Source: Desulfobacterales bacterium HSG2
GTDB taxonomy: Bacteria > Desulfobacterota > Desulfobacteria > Desulfobacterales > 4be13
Reading direction: 5' to 3'
DNA length: 52,468 nt
Assembly (NCBI GenBank): GCA_030378035.1
Contig: JAUCGI010000004.1
Span: forward strand, 1-52,468
Notes under the pieces: generated by a model
Databases searched by the model: none
What the model was told of the DNA's origin: nothing
The model's input: only the letters and a program-made list of their open reading frames with translations
Translations under genes and position numbers: made by a program
Part shown: piece by piece, positions 38,262-45,571 of the stretch
Numbering within the stretch: position 1 is the stretch's first letter
Layout of the letters: the number at the start of each line of letters is the position of its first letter

Positions 38262-39650
38262 ATGAAAATCAAAAAGGGACAGACCCTCGAACTGGAGGTT
38301 TCTGACATCGCTTTTGGCGGAAAAGGGCTTGCAAAAGTGGAGGGACTCGCTGTTTTTGTTGATCAGGCGGTTCCTTCGGACTGTGCGAAAGTCCGCATCA
38401 CCAAAAAAAAGAAAAATTATGCGGAAGCCCGTGTGATCGAACTGACAGAACCGTCGCCGCTCAGGATAGAACCTCCCTGCAAATACGCCGGTTTCTGCGG
38501 CGGATGCAAATGGCAGTTCTTACCCTACGACAAACAACTGGAGTACAAACAGCAGCATGTGGCCGAGTCTCTTGAGCACATCGGACTGGTGCAGGATGTT
38601 CCGGTGCATCCTGCAATCCCTTCCGAACAGGTTTTCGGGTACAGAAACAAAATGGAGTTCTCCTGTTCCGATAGGAGGTGGCTCCTGCCTGAGGAGATGG
38701 GCCGGGAGGATATTGACAGAGGTGTTGCCCTGGGGCTTCATGTCCCCGGAACCTTTTATAAAGTGCTTGACACAGATGCGTGTCTGCTTCAGCCTGAATT
38801 GGGGAATGACATTCTCGAAGATGTCAGAGTCTTTATAAAAAATTCCAACGCACCTGTTTACGGACTTCGCAGCCATGTCGGATTCTGGCGGTTTCTCATG
38901 CTGAGGCATTCTGCGGCCCGGGACCGGTGGATGGTGAACATTGTCACGGCATCAGAAGATCGGGGCACAGTACAACCGCTTGCCGACATGCTGACGGAGA
39001 AGTATCCGGAAATTGTCTCGGTCGTGAACAACATCACTTCACGCAAGGCGGGCATCGCCATCGGAGAGTATGAAATCCTCCTTGCCGGCGAGTCCGTCCT
39101 GACGGATAAGATCGGCTCATTCACGTTTGAAATATCGGCAAACTCCTTTTTTCAGACCAATACCCGGGGCGCGGAGCAGTTGTATGAGACCGTGAAATCG
39201 TACGCCGGGCTCACAGGGAAGGAGAGTGTTGTCGATCTTTACAGCGGCACGGGGACCATAGCCTTGTACCTCTCAGACTCGGCAAAGACAGTCATCGGCA
39301 TGGAGATTGTCGAAAGCGCTGTCGCGGATGCTGAAAAGAACTGCCGGATCAACGGGATTTCCAACTGCCGCTTTATCTTAGGCGATATAAAGGACTCTTT
39401 CTCCCGCATTGATATCACACCCGATGTGATGATCATCGACCCCCCGAGGGTCGGCATGCATAAGGATGTGGTCAGACAGGTCCTGAGAACCGCGGCGAAA
39501 CGGATCGTTTATGTCTCCTGCAACCCGGCCACACTGGCAAGGGATCTCGGCATGATGAAAGATCATTACAAGATTCGGGAAGTGCAGCCGGTGGATATGT
39601 TTCCGCATACCTATCACATTGAATCTGTGGCGAGGCTTGAGAAAATGTGA
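38262..39650 (+). CDS. rlmD: 23S rRNA (uracil-5-)-methyltransferase, RumA/RlmD family
   Basis: SAM-dependent enzyme that methylates uridine C5 in RNA. The 462-residue protein has an N-terminal TRAM domain (residues 1-63). Cysteines 73, 79 and 82 (PPCKYAGFCGGCKWQF) plus a later one (DTDACLLQPE) form the [4Fe-4S] site. The methyltransferase domain follows with VVDLYSGTGTIALYL, DPPRVGMH and the catalytic cysteine in VYVSCNPATLARDL. Length and motifs are complete. RlmC, RlmD and RlmCD specificities cannot be separated by eye, so the symbol is provisional. It converges with the Fic gene, 3 bp apart. Confidence 0.92.
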   Translation: MKIKKGQTLELEVSDIAFGGKGLAKVEGLAVFVDQAVPSDCAKVRITKKKKNYAEARVIELTEPSPLRIEPPCKYAGFCGGCKWQFLPYDKQLEYKQQHVAESLEHIGLVQDVPVHPAIPSEQVFGYRNKMEFSCSDRRWLLPEEMGREDIDRGVALGLHVPGTFYKVLDTDACLLQPELGNDILEDVRVFIKNSNAPVYGLRSHVGFWRFLMLRHSAARDRWMVNIVTASEDRGTVQPLADMLTEKYPEIVSVVNNITSRKAGIAIGEYEILLAGESVLTDKIGSFTFEISANSFFQTNTRGAEQLYETVKSYAGLTGKESVVDLYSGTGTIALYLSDSAKTVIGMEIVESAVADAEKNCRINGISNCRFILGDIKDSFSRIDITPDVMIIDPPRVGMHKDVVRQVLRTAAKRIVYVSCNPATLARDLGMMKDHYKIREVQPVDMFPHTYHIESVARLEKM

Positions 39651-39653
39651 AAT

Positions 39654-40769
39654 TTAATCTCCCCAATCCAGCGAATAGCTGACATTCCGTCCCTTTCCCG
39701 GATTCGCCTTCAGCACCCCTTTTTTCACCAGTTCGGCGATGTCCCGGTAAGCGGTGGCTCTGCTGGTTCTCGTCATCCCAACATATTTCCGGGTCGTCAG
39801 GCCGCCTTCAAATCCCTGGGAACCGGCATCCAAAAGGCGGTTGACAGCTTTGCGCTGACGGTCGTTCATAAGCGTCTGTGCGTGCCGAATCCAGAAGTCA
39901 GCTTTTGCCAGCACATCGGAGATGAGGATTTCCGAACGGTTTATCGCCCGTTCAAAACATTCCAGAAACCATAAAAGCCATGGGGTGATGTCCCTGTCGC
40001 CTTTCTGGGATTGCTCCAGTATCCGATAGTACGCGTCACGCTCTGCCATAATCTGCGCGGAAAGGCTGTAAAATCTCGTTGAAAGCTTTTCATCCTGTGC
40101 AAGCGCCATATCGGTGAGGGATCTGGCAACGCGGCCGTTTCCGTCCTCAAACGGATGAATCGTGATGAATCGGAAATGGGCGATTCCCGCTCTCAGCAGT
40201 CCCTCGGTCTTTCCCATGCTCTCCTTCCACCAGCAGAGGAATTGCCGCATTTCTTCCTCTGTTCTGTCTGCGGGAGGCGCTTCAAAATGAACTTTCTCTC
40301 TGCCAATGGGGCCGGATACCACCTGCATCGGTTCGGGTCCCCGCCATTCCCCGGTACGGACACGTTTCAGCCCGGAATAACCGGTCGGAAACAACGCTGC
40401 CTGCCATGCTTTCAGCCTTTCCGGGGTCAACTGTGTGTCGTAATGTGTCGTTGCATCAAGAAGCATCTCCACCAGACCGTCTGCATGGCGATCCGGATGG
40501 AGTAGTCCCGCGGTCGGCAGGCCCAGCCGTCTTGCCACAGAGGAGCGGACCGATTCCCGATTCAGATTCTCGCCTTCAATGGCCGAGGTCTGAACGGCCT
40601 CCTCGGTCAGAATTCCGGCCCGGGCTTCCAGACTCAGATTCATGCTTAGTGAACGAACTTTGTTTATCAGGTTACCCTGACAAAAACGGGCTTTGCCCAG
40701 GGCATCAACCAGTTTGTCATCCTGCCATCTGAAATCTGCCCAACTGTCATACTGCCATATATATCGCAT
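39654..40769 (-). CDS. Fic-domain protein with DUF4172 N-terminus and winged-helix C-terminus
   Basis: Fic proteins transfer AMP (or other nucleotide moieties) to target hydroxyls. The 371-residue protein has an N-terminal DUF4172-like segment (MRYIWQYDSWADFRWQDDKL), the inhibitory helix motif TSAIEGENLNRESV (S/TxxxEG/N class), the catalytic motif IHPFEDGNGRVARSLTD, and a C-terminal winged helix (TTRKYVGMTRTSRATAYRDI) that probably binds DNA. The active-site His and the inhibitory Glu are both present, so it should be regulated AMPylase-competent. AAGGAAG precedes its ATG. Target unknown; such proteins often autoregulate. Confidence 0.93.
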   Translation of the reverse strand: MRYIWQYDSWADFRWQDDKLVDALGKARFCQGNLINKVRSLSMNLSLEARAGILTEEAVQTSAIEGENLNRESVRSSVARRLGLPTAGLLHPDRHADGLVEMLLDATTHYDTQLTPERLKAWQAALFPTGYSGLKRVRTGEWRGPEPMQVVSGPIGREKVHFEAPPADRTEEEMRQFLCWWKESMGKTEGLLRAGIAHFRFITIHPFEDGNGRVARSLTDMALAQDEKLSTRFYSLSAQIMAERDAYYRILEQSQKGDRDITPWLLWFLECFERAINRSEILISDVLAKADFWIRHAQTLMNDRQRKAVNRLLDAGSQGFEGGLTTRKYVGMTRTSRATAYRDIAELVKKGVLKANPGKGRNVSYSLDWGD

Positions 40770-40873
40770 GGTTCTTCCTTTATCGCTTCATATTTTGAAG
40801 CGATTATATGCGCTATTCGCTTCTTATGCAACAGTTTTCTTTTGAAGTTTTGAAAACTTTGGGGACGGTCAAA

Positions 40874-40895
40874 GGTATCAGGATAACCTGATACC
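40874..40895. repeat. 22-bp palindrome GGTATCAGG-ATAA-CCTGATACC (one of four)
   Basis: A perfect 9-bp stem with loop ATAA, followed by CTGCTGACAACTGC. Further copies lie at 47313-47334, 51255-51276 and 52230-52251 (one mismatch). All but this first copy are in or beside broken ATPase sequences. Confidence 0.85.
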
Positions 40896-40925
40896 CTGCT
40901 GACAACTGCATCCGGGAAATGCCCT

Positions 40926-41210
40926 AAAAATAGGTGACACAGATTTATGATAACCCGAAGGTTTGATTTTATTAGCAGGACAAAAACTTCAGAGGCTTGA
41001 AAATCAGCACTCTGTCATTCCGGGCGGAAATGACAGGAATCGGCAGGATTCCTGTCATTTCCGACCCGGAATCCACTTTTTGTCCTGTACTCAGATCCGG
41101 GAGTTCAATTTTATAAACCCATACGAACGGATTGTAAAACTGGCAGGGGAGCACTCCAAAAAAAAATAGGTGACACAGATTTCCGACAACCGAAGGTTAG
41201 ATTTTAATTT
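40926..41210. mobile_element. MITE-like element, family B (GTACAGGACAAAAA ends), inside a duplicated flank
   Basis: The element is at about 40977-41094: AGGACAAAAAC at the left and GTTTTTTGTCCT-type TTTTTGTCCTGTACTCAG at the right, with a GTCATTTCC palindrome inside. AATAGGTGACACAGATTT and GAAGGTT(T/A)GATTTTA occur both before (40929) and after (41167) it, separated by 240 bp. The left end is degenerate compared with copy 2 at 42614. Confidence 0.6.
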
Positions 41211-41615
41211 TACCAGTAAAGTCGATATAATCGCTGATATTAGGAATAAAATCTCTGTTTTTGTCTCTATTTTTGATTAATTACGCTTAATTGTTGCAAA
41301 TACGGATTTGACAAAGGGATAAGGGCTGAATTATATTTAGTTGGACTGACATCAGATATGAGACAGAATGCTCCATGCCCCTGAGATATGCGTGGAAGTG
41401 CTTTCCGACAGCAACACGGATGAGGAAAAAAAGCAGCCTTATTTTGAAAATGGTGCCCGAGGAAGTCTGAATTTGTACGAAGAACGGTGATATGAGCTTC
41501 CATAATGTCAAAGGCAACTTGGAAAGCTCCGCACTTGTGCCGAAATTTCCAAAAAAAGGTTGAGATTTAACGGTGCTATTATATGAACGATGTGGCAAGA
41601 AACGTAGAATAATTT
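41211..41615. other. Intergenic region, no gene recognised
   Basis: AT-rich, with no recognisable coding or RNA feature. Open frames on the minus strand (41267-41598) have no family resemblance. Confidence 0.5.
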
Positions 41616-41960
41616 ATGCAAACCTTACAGATCACATTACCTGATTTTATCAGCACAGACACCCGGGAAATCACCTTTGTCATTGCTTCCAAGTTCTATG
41701 AAAAGGGAAAACTTTCCCTGGGACAGGCGGCGGACGTGGCAGGCGTGTCCAAACGGACTTTTATGGAACTGCTCGGCAGTTATGATGTTTCGATATTCAA
41801 TTATCCCCCTGAGGACATAGAATCGGATTTCAAACACAAGCTGGCTGATCGCGTTGGACAATATCGGCATGTTGTTCATTTTGAAAATACTCTACGGAAG
41901 AATTTATATCGCCGAGGAAGTCTTCAACGAGTTTGGCAAACGCGTGGAAAATTGGATTGA
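41616..41960 (+). CDS. UPF0175 antitoxin-like protein, 3' end replaced
   Basis: UPF0175 proteins are small helix-turn-helix antitoxins paired with DUF3368 PIN-domain toxins. Residues 1-78 are canonical: EITFVIASKFYEKGKLSLGQ, then AADVAGVSKRTFMELLGSYD, VSIFNYPPEDIESDFKHKLA. The normal protein ends soon after this. Here the frame continues for about 36 unrelated residues because it runs out of frame into the remains of the toxin gene. The antitoxin core is intact and might still act as a DNA-binding repressor, but the toxin is destroyed. Confidence 0.75.
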   Translation: MQTLQITLPDFISTDTREITFVIASKFYEKGKLSLGQAADVAGVSKRTFMELLGSYDVSIFNYPPEDIESDFKHKLADRVGQYRHVVHFENTLRKNLYRRGSLQRVWQTRGKLD

Positions 41961-41976
41961 GACAGGTCAGAAATAA
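41869..41976 (+). pseudogene. DUF3368 PIN-domain toxin remnant
   Basis: In the frame starting upstream of ATG 41869, codons 41845-41976 read LIALDNIGMLFILKILYGRI, YIAEEVFNEFGKRVENWIET, GQK, then stop. This resembles the stretch after the first catalytic Asp of DUF3368 PIN toxins (pliaL..ig.L.iL..lyg.v.iP..V..E). The start with DTSP is missing, deleted at the junction with the antitoxin. Confidence 0.7.
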
Positions 41977-42067
41977 GGATGCCAAGCGGTTTTTCAAAAG
42001 ACCGACGGAAAAAAATGGAATGCCCTGATTTTTTCCTTGCATTTCTTTTCAGAACCTGATATTAATT

Positions 42068-42192
42068 TTCCTGATTATACTCAGACCCTGGACATTCATT
42101 AACAGATCACGTCCAAGCCGGAGTCTGAGCGCGGTGCGGGTTTTAAGTGCGGCAAGTTTAAGAAGCCTCCCCTAAATCCGTTATAATCAGAA
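42068..42192. mobile_element. Possible MITE-like element, family C (CTGATTATAA ends), degenerate copy
   Basis: The right end (42167-42192) is the reverse complement of the left end of the element at 47501, with 26 matching bases. A candidate left end CTGATTATACTC lies at 42068. No target duplication is seen. Confidence 0.4.
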
Positions 42193-42480
42193 ACTTTTTT
42201 AGTTTGTGACGGCACCCATCGCGTTTATCACTACTGCTGGGAAAAAAAGATAAAGGTTTCGGCCGTTCTGATAAGAAATCCCTCCGAACCATATTATGCT
42301 CTTCCTTGTTCTGAGTATTACTGGAATGATATGATCATACTTGAGACCCCTCCTGAACTATTTTGTAAATATACCCCTCGCGTTTCTGAAGGAGATATGG
42401 TGAGCCATTACAGACGATATTTCAGGGACCTCAATACGGGATTTGGGTTTATAGGAGGTCAAGGTGGCAGAATTGCTTAG
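42193..42480 (+). pseudogene. Truncated ParB/sulfiredoxin-like protein, paralogue of the gene at 44369
   Basis: An open frame to TAG 42480 reads VCDGTHRVYHYCWEKKIKVS, AVLIRNPSEPYYALPCSEYYW ... RYFRDLNTGFGFIGGQGGRIA. It matches the C-terminal half of the 210-residue protein at 44369-45001, including the GxHRVY core, the PYYALP/PYYAFP stretch, the two arginines of HYRRYF and the final GG segment. The N-terminal half is absent; a MITE-like end lies at the truncation point. Confidence 0.75.
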
Positions 42481-42613
42481 TGAAGTGAATGGACCAATTT
42501 TCAGATTGCTCACTACAGTTAAAACAGATATGTTTTAATATATAATGAGTTATCACGTCTAAAGAAAGTCTTTGTTTGATCGGTTGATAAAAAGGTAATT
42601 TTGTGAGAATGTC

Positions 42614-42740
42614 CTGTGTACAGGACAAAAATCTTCGGATGCCTGAAAACCGGCACACTGTCATTCCGTGCGGAAATGCCGGAAATCGGCAGGATTTCCG
42701 GCATTTCCGACCCGGAATCCACTTTTTGTCCTGTACTCAG
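42614..42740. mobile_element. MITE-like element, family B, copy 2 with 9-bp target duplication
   Basis: Ends CTGTGTACAGGACAAAAA and TTTTTGTCCTGTACTCAG are inverted. GAGAATGTC occurs on both sides (42605-42613 and 42741-42749), a 9-bp duplication. The interior has a GGAAATGCCGGAAATC / GATTTCCGGCATTTCC inverted pair. Confidence 0.8.
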
Positions 42741-42780
42741 GAGAATGTCAAAAACATATCAGTTATGTTAGAGGTTAAAA

Positions 42781-43551
42781 ATGTTAAAACCGATATTTAT
42801 GACCGCCAGAGATATACCTGATTTGTGGTTCCAACTTGTCCGGGCCGCAGTGGAGCATGGCAGGGAGTACACCGTCACCAAGGGCAGCACTCCGACGAAA
42901 AGATGGGAACTTGATTTTGTGTCGGCCCAGATCACTCATCCGGGGACAAGACCCTTGGAACCGGACATACCTCCCGGCATTGGCATTCCCAATCCGATTG
43001 AACCCGGATATGCGGAAAAGTATCTCTCTTACTACATGACAGATGTCTGCCAAGCCGGTGAGCACTACTCCTACGGGCAAGACCTCGCGTGGCAGATCGA
43101 ATGGATCACAGATTATTACAAAAAACACGGATCCGGAACAAAACATTGCTATATGACAGTCGGTCGCCCTGAGAGTCTCAGGTTTTACGACGAGTCAGTT
43201 GATTACTCCGAAGAAATAAATGTTATTGACAGAGTTACAGGCAAAACCGTAATTAAAAGGTCCGTGGACAATTTGTTCAATAAAAATTCTGCCGGCACAA
43301 CGCAGTGTCTGAGAGGTATTGACACGGCAATCAAATATGAAAAACTCCATTTCAGCATACACTTCAGGAGTTGGAATCTTTGGAACGGATTACCGGCGAA
43401 CCTGGCTTGTTTGCAAATGGTTAAGGAATACATGGCACAGGAAATCGGTGTCGGGGATGGAGAGATGTTTGTCACATGTCTGAAACTCGGGCTTGCAGAG
43501 TCTTGTTTCGACCTTGCAAAGCTGCGGCTTTATATGGACACAAAAAATTAG
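42781..43551 (+). CDS. Thymidylate synthase-like enzyme (first)
   Basis: Thymidylate synthases alkylate C5 of a pyrimidine nucleotide using a methylene-tetrahydrofolate-type donor. The 256-residue protein has the family active site with catalytic Cys176 (TTQCLRGID), Arg196 (IHFRSWNLW) and Asn207 (GLPANLACLQM). C-to-R (20) and R-to-N (11) spacings equal those of E. coli Cys146, Arg166 and Asn177. Asn207 favours a uracil-type substrate. The Asp normally after RSx (D169) is Asn199 here. YGQDL (98-102) is a second TS-like motif. It looks closest to archaeal-type TS. It begins the operon with a MITE-like element just upstream. It may be a housekeeping TS, a hydroxymethylase or a base-modifying paralogue. 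Confidence 0.8.
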   Translation: MLKPIFMTARDIPDLWFQLVRAAVEHGREYTVTKGSTPTKRWELDFVSAQITHPGTRPLEPDIPPGIGIPNPIEPGYAEKYLSYYMTDVCQAGEHYSYGQDLAWQIEWITDYYKKHGSGTKHCYMTVGRPESLRFYDESVDYSEEINVIDRVTGKTVIKRSVDNLFNKNSAGTTQCLRGIDTAIKYEKLHFSIHFRSWNLWNGLPANLACLQMVKEYMAQEIGVGDGEMFVTCLKLGLAESCFDLAKLRLYMDTKN

Positions 43552-43566
43552 CTCTTGCTCTTAATC

Positions 43567-43673
43567 AAGCAGGATTAAGAGCAAGAGCAAGAAGCAAGAG
43601 CAAGAGCAAGAGCAAGAAGCAAGAGCAAGAAGCAAGAGCAAGAAGCAAGAGCAAGAGCAAGAGCAAGAGATTT
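43567..43673. repeat. AAGAGC/AAGAAGC simple repeat with flanking hairpin
   Basis: CTCTTGCTCTTAATC-AAGCAG-GATTAAGAGCAAGAG (43553-43587) is a hairpin straddling the TS gene end, followed by about 14 AAGAGC or AAGAAGC units up to the next gene's ribosome-binding site. Confidence 0.85.
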
Positions 43674-43688
43674 ATGAAGGAGTAACAT

Positions 43689-44372
43689 TTGGAAGTCTTT
43701 CTGGACATAGGTTTTACCTTAATGGGCGGGCCGAAGGATTCTCCTCCCAAGATGATTCGTCATGTTCTGAACTTGGAGGATGACTGTTCGGAAGTTTTAT
43801 ATGATATTGTTTTTTGTGAAAATCATCAGACATCTGATTCATTGGTGAATTCTTTGGAAAAAGCATTCGGGCTCCGGATAAACAGCGATCAGCGAAGAGA
43901 AATAGCGAATTTCTGGCAAATGCAGTATGTCAGCGCTTATGAGTTGGAGGGAGCTTCGGCATTCATAAAAAATCTTGCCCGGTCAGGATTGGGTCTGCAT
44001 ATTGTGTCCAATCTCTGGCTCCCCTTTTATCAAAAGTTCAAAATCGTTTTCCGGGAAATTTTCAACATGCTCAGTTCAGAAACACTGAGTTTTGAAGAGG
44101 GGATCAGGAAACCGTCATTGGAAATCTACAGGAGAGCTTCGGATCGGTCAGGCGCGTTACTGGCGGAGTCCGTTATGGTTGGCGACTCCGTGGGAAATGA
44201 CATCATTCCCTGCGCCGAACTGGGAATGAAATGTATATGGTTCAAATCCAGGCCCATGGAGAAACATCAACTGGATTCAAAGCGATATCTCATTTCAAGG
44301 TATATCGATATTTACGAAGCAAACAGCCTCGGTGAGGCACAAGCGATTATAGAGAGGATTCTTTTAAAATGA
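43689..44372 (+). CDS. HAD-superfamily hydrolase
   Basis: A 227-residue haloacid-dehalogenase-type protein. Motif I is FLDIGFTL with nucleophile Asp6; the usual second acidic residue (DxD) is Gly8, which is seen in some HAD subgroups and may alter phosphatase chemistry. Motif II is HIVSNLW, motif III lysine lies in GIRKPSLEI, and motif IV is VMVGDSVGND. The start is TTG 43689, set by AAGGAG at 43677-43682. The stop overlaps the next ATG (ATGA). In this operon it would be expected to dephosphorylate a nucleotide or sugar phosphate, which is inference. Confidence 0.82.
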   Translation: MEVFLDIGFTLMGGPKDSPPKMIRHVLNLEDDCSEVLYDIVFCENHQTSDSLVNSLEKAFGLRINSDQRREIANFWQMQYVSAYELEGASAFIKNLARSGLGLHIVSNLWLPFYQKFKIVFREIFNMLSSETLSFEEGIRKPSLEIYRRASDRSGALLAESVMVGDSVGNDIIPCAELGMKCIWFKSRPMEKHQLDSKRYLISRYIDIYEANSLGEAQAIIERILLK

Positions 44373-45001
44373 AGAGTAATGATACAAAAGCGATTGATGT
44401 TCTTGAAATCGAACAGTTTTCAGAGCAGGAATTAACAGACAGATTGCGGAACGTCACCATGCTGGAGGATGAAAATACCCGGCCTTATGAGAACACGTTT
44501 ATCTCTTTGGAGAATATCAGTGTCGAAGACTTGTTTCCTCCCCAGCGTTATGTTCTGAAGCAGGAGTTGCTGAAGATACGCGAACTCAAATGGTCTCTTG
44601 AAAAACAGGGGATCGATCTGTTCAACTTAAACGGTTTCGTACGCATCCGATTAGCCGGAGAGACTGAGCCTATAGACCTGCTCCCACCCGTCATTGAGGA
44701 GAAGATAGAAAAAAACGGCCGTGTGACCCATATTATCAATGACGGCATGCATCGGGTCTATGTTGCTTATCTTGAATGGGTTATTCCCCAGGTTATTTTT
44801 GTGCGGGGTCTCCCAAAGCATCTTCCATATTATGCGTTTCCAATTCCTGAAAAGGATTGGACAAAAATTGAGGTCAGAGATGACATACCTGTTAATTTCA
44901 TCAAGAAATGGCACAGAACCAGGCAGAACAAGAAATTATACAGGAATTTCAACAGTGCTTTTATGAATGTCGGAGGTCCCAGAGGAAATCCGACAATATG
45001 A
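44369..45001 (+). CDS. ParB/sulfiredoxin-fold-like protein
   Basis: A 210-residue protein with core motif HIINDGMHRVYVAYLEW (D125-G-x-H-R129), the GxHR signature of the ParB N-terminal/sulfiredoxin superfamily, some of whose members are CTPases, nucleases or amino-acid kinases. The flanking sequences are otherwise unfamiliar: an N-terminal helical third, then ENISVEDLFPPQRYVLKQEL and a C-terminal LPYYAFPIPEKDW segment. It overlaps the HAD gene by 4 nt and is 12 bp from the deaminase gene. A truncated paralogue lies at 42193-42480. Function could be nucleotide-binding or kinase; the sequence alone does not decide. Confidence 0.72.
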   Translation: MKSNDTKAIDVLEIEQFSEQELTDRLRNVTMLEDENTRPYENTFISLENISVEDLFPPQRYVLKQELLKIRELKWSLEKQGIDLFNLNGFVRIRLAGETEPIDLLPPVIEEKIEKNGRVTHIINDGMHRVYVAYLEWVIPQVIFVRGLPKHLPYYAFPIPEKDWTKIEVRDDIPVNFIKKWHRTRQNKKLYRNFNSAFMNVGGPRGNPTI

Positions 45002-45013
45002 GGAGGAACTTTC

Positions 45014-45571
45014 ATGCGTCCTGATTGGAACGAATACTTTATGATCATAGCCAAGATTGTCAGCACGAGATCCACCTGTAATTCCAGACCGATAGGATGC
45101 GTTGTGGTACGAGACAAACAAATCCTTTCAACAGGCTACAACGGAGCGGTGCCCGGAGCGCCTCACTGCATTGACAGGAAAGACAATCAGGGGAATCCGT
45201 TTTGCTTCAGGAGGGTTCAGGGGGTTCCCGAACATAAAAAACAGGAGTACTGTGTTGGCAGCCATGCTGAAAAAAATGCGGTTGCACAGGCAGCCAGGGA
45301 AGGAATTTCGGTGAAAGGATCCGCAATTTATGTTACGGTATCTCCCTGTTTTGACTGTATGAAGATGCTGGCTGTTGCTCAGGTCCGACATGTCTATTTT
45401 GAAATACCTTATGAATCCGAAGATAAGGCAAGGGATCAGTTTTGGCAACAGCAGGGAAAAGAAATGTTCAAGACCTTTGAACAGCTTGTTGTTTCCGAAA
45501 AGGCTTCAAAATTCACATTTGAGATGATTCAGTTTCCAACATCAAAAAGGAGGCTTAAGGAGATTTCTTGA
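45014..45571 (+). CDS. dCMP deaminase-family protein
   Basis: Zinc-dependent deaminase of the dCMP/cytidine family, which converts dCMP to dUMP, the TS substrate. The 185-residue protein has the zinc motifs H84-A-E86 (VGSHAEKNAVAQAAREG) and P-C112-x-x-C115 (VSPCFDCMKM), and the N-terminal RPIGCVVVRDKQILSTGYNG found in dCMP deaminases. GAGGAGG precedes ATG 45014. It is 12 bp after the ParB-like gene and its stop overlaps the ATG of the second TS gene by one base. Its place between two TS-like genes supports a pyrimidine nucleotide pathway. Confidence 0.9.
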   Translation: MRPDWNEYFMIIAKIVSTRSTCNSRPIGCVVVRDKQILSTGYNGAVPGAPHCIDRKDNQGNPFCFRRVQGVPEHKKQEYCVGSHAEKNAVAQAAREGISVKGSAIYVTVSPCFDCMKMLAVAQVRHVYFEIPYESEDKARDQFWQQQGKEMFKTFEQLVVSEKASKFTFEMIQFPTSKRRLKEIS

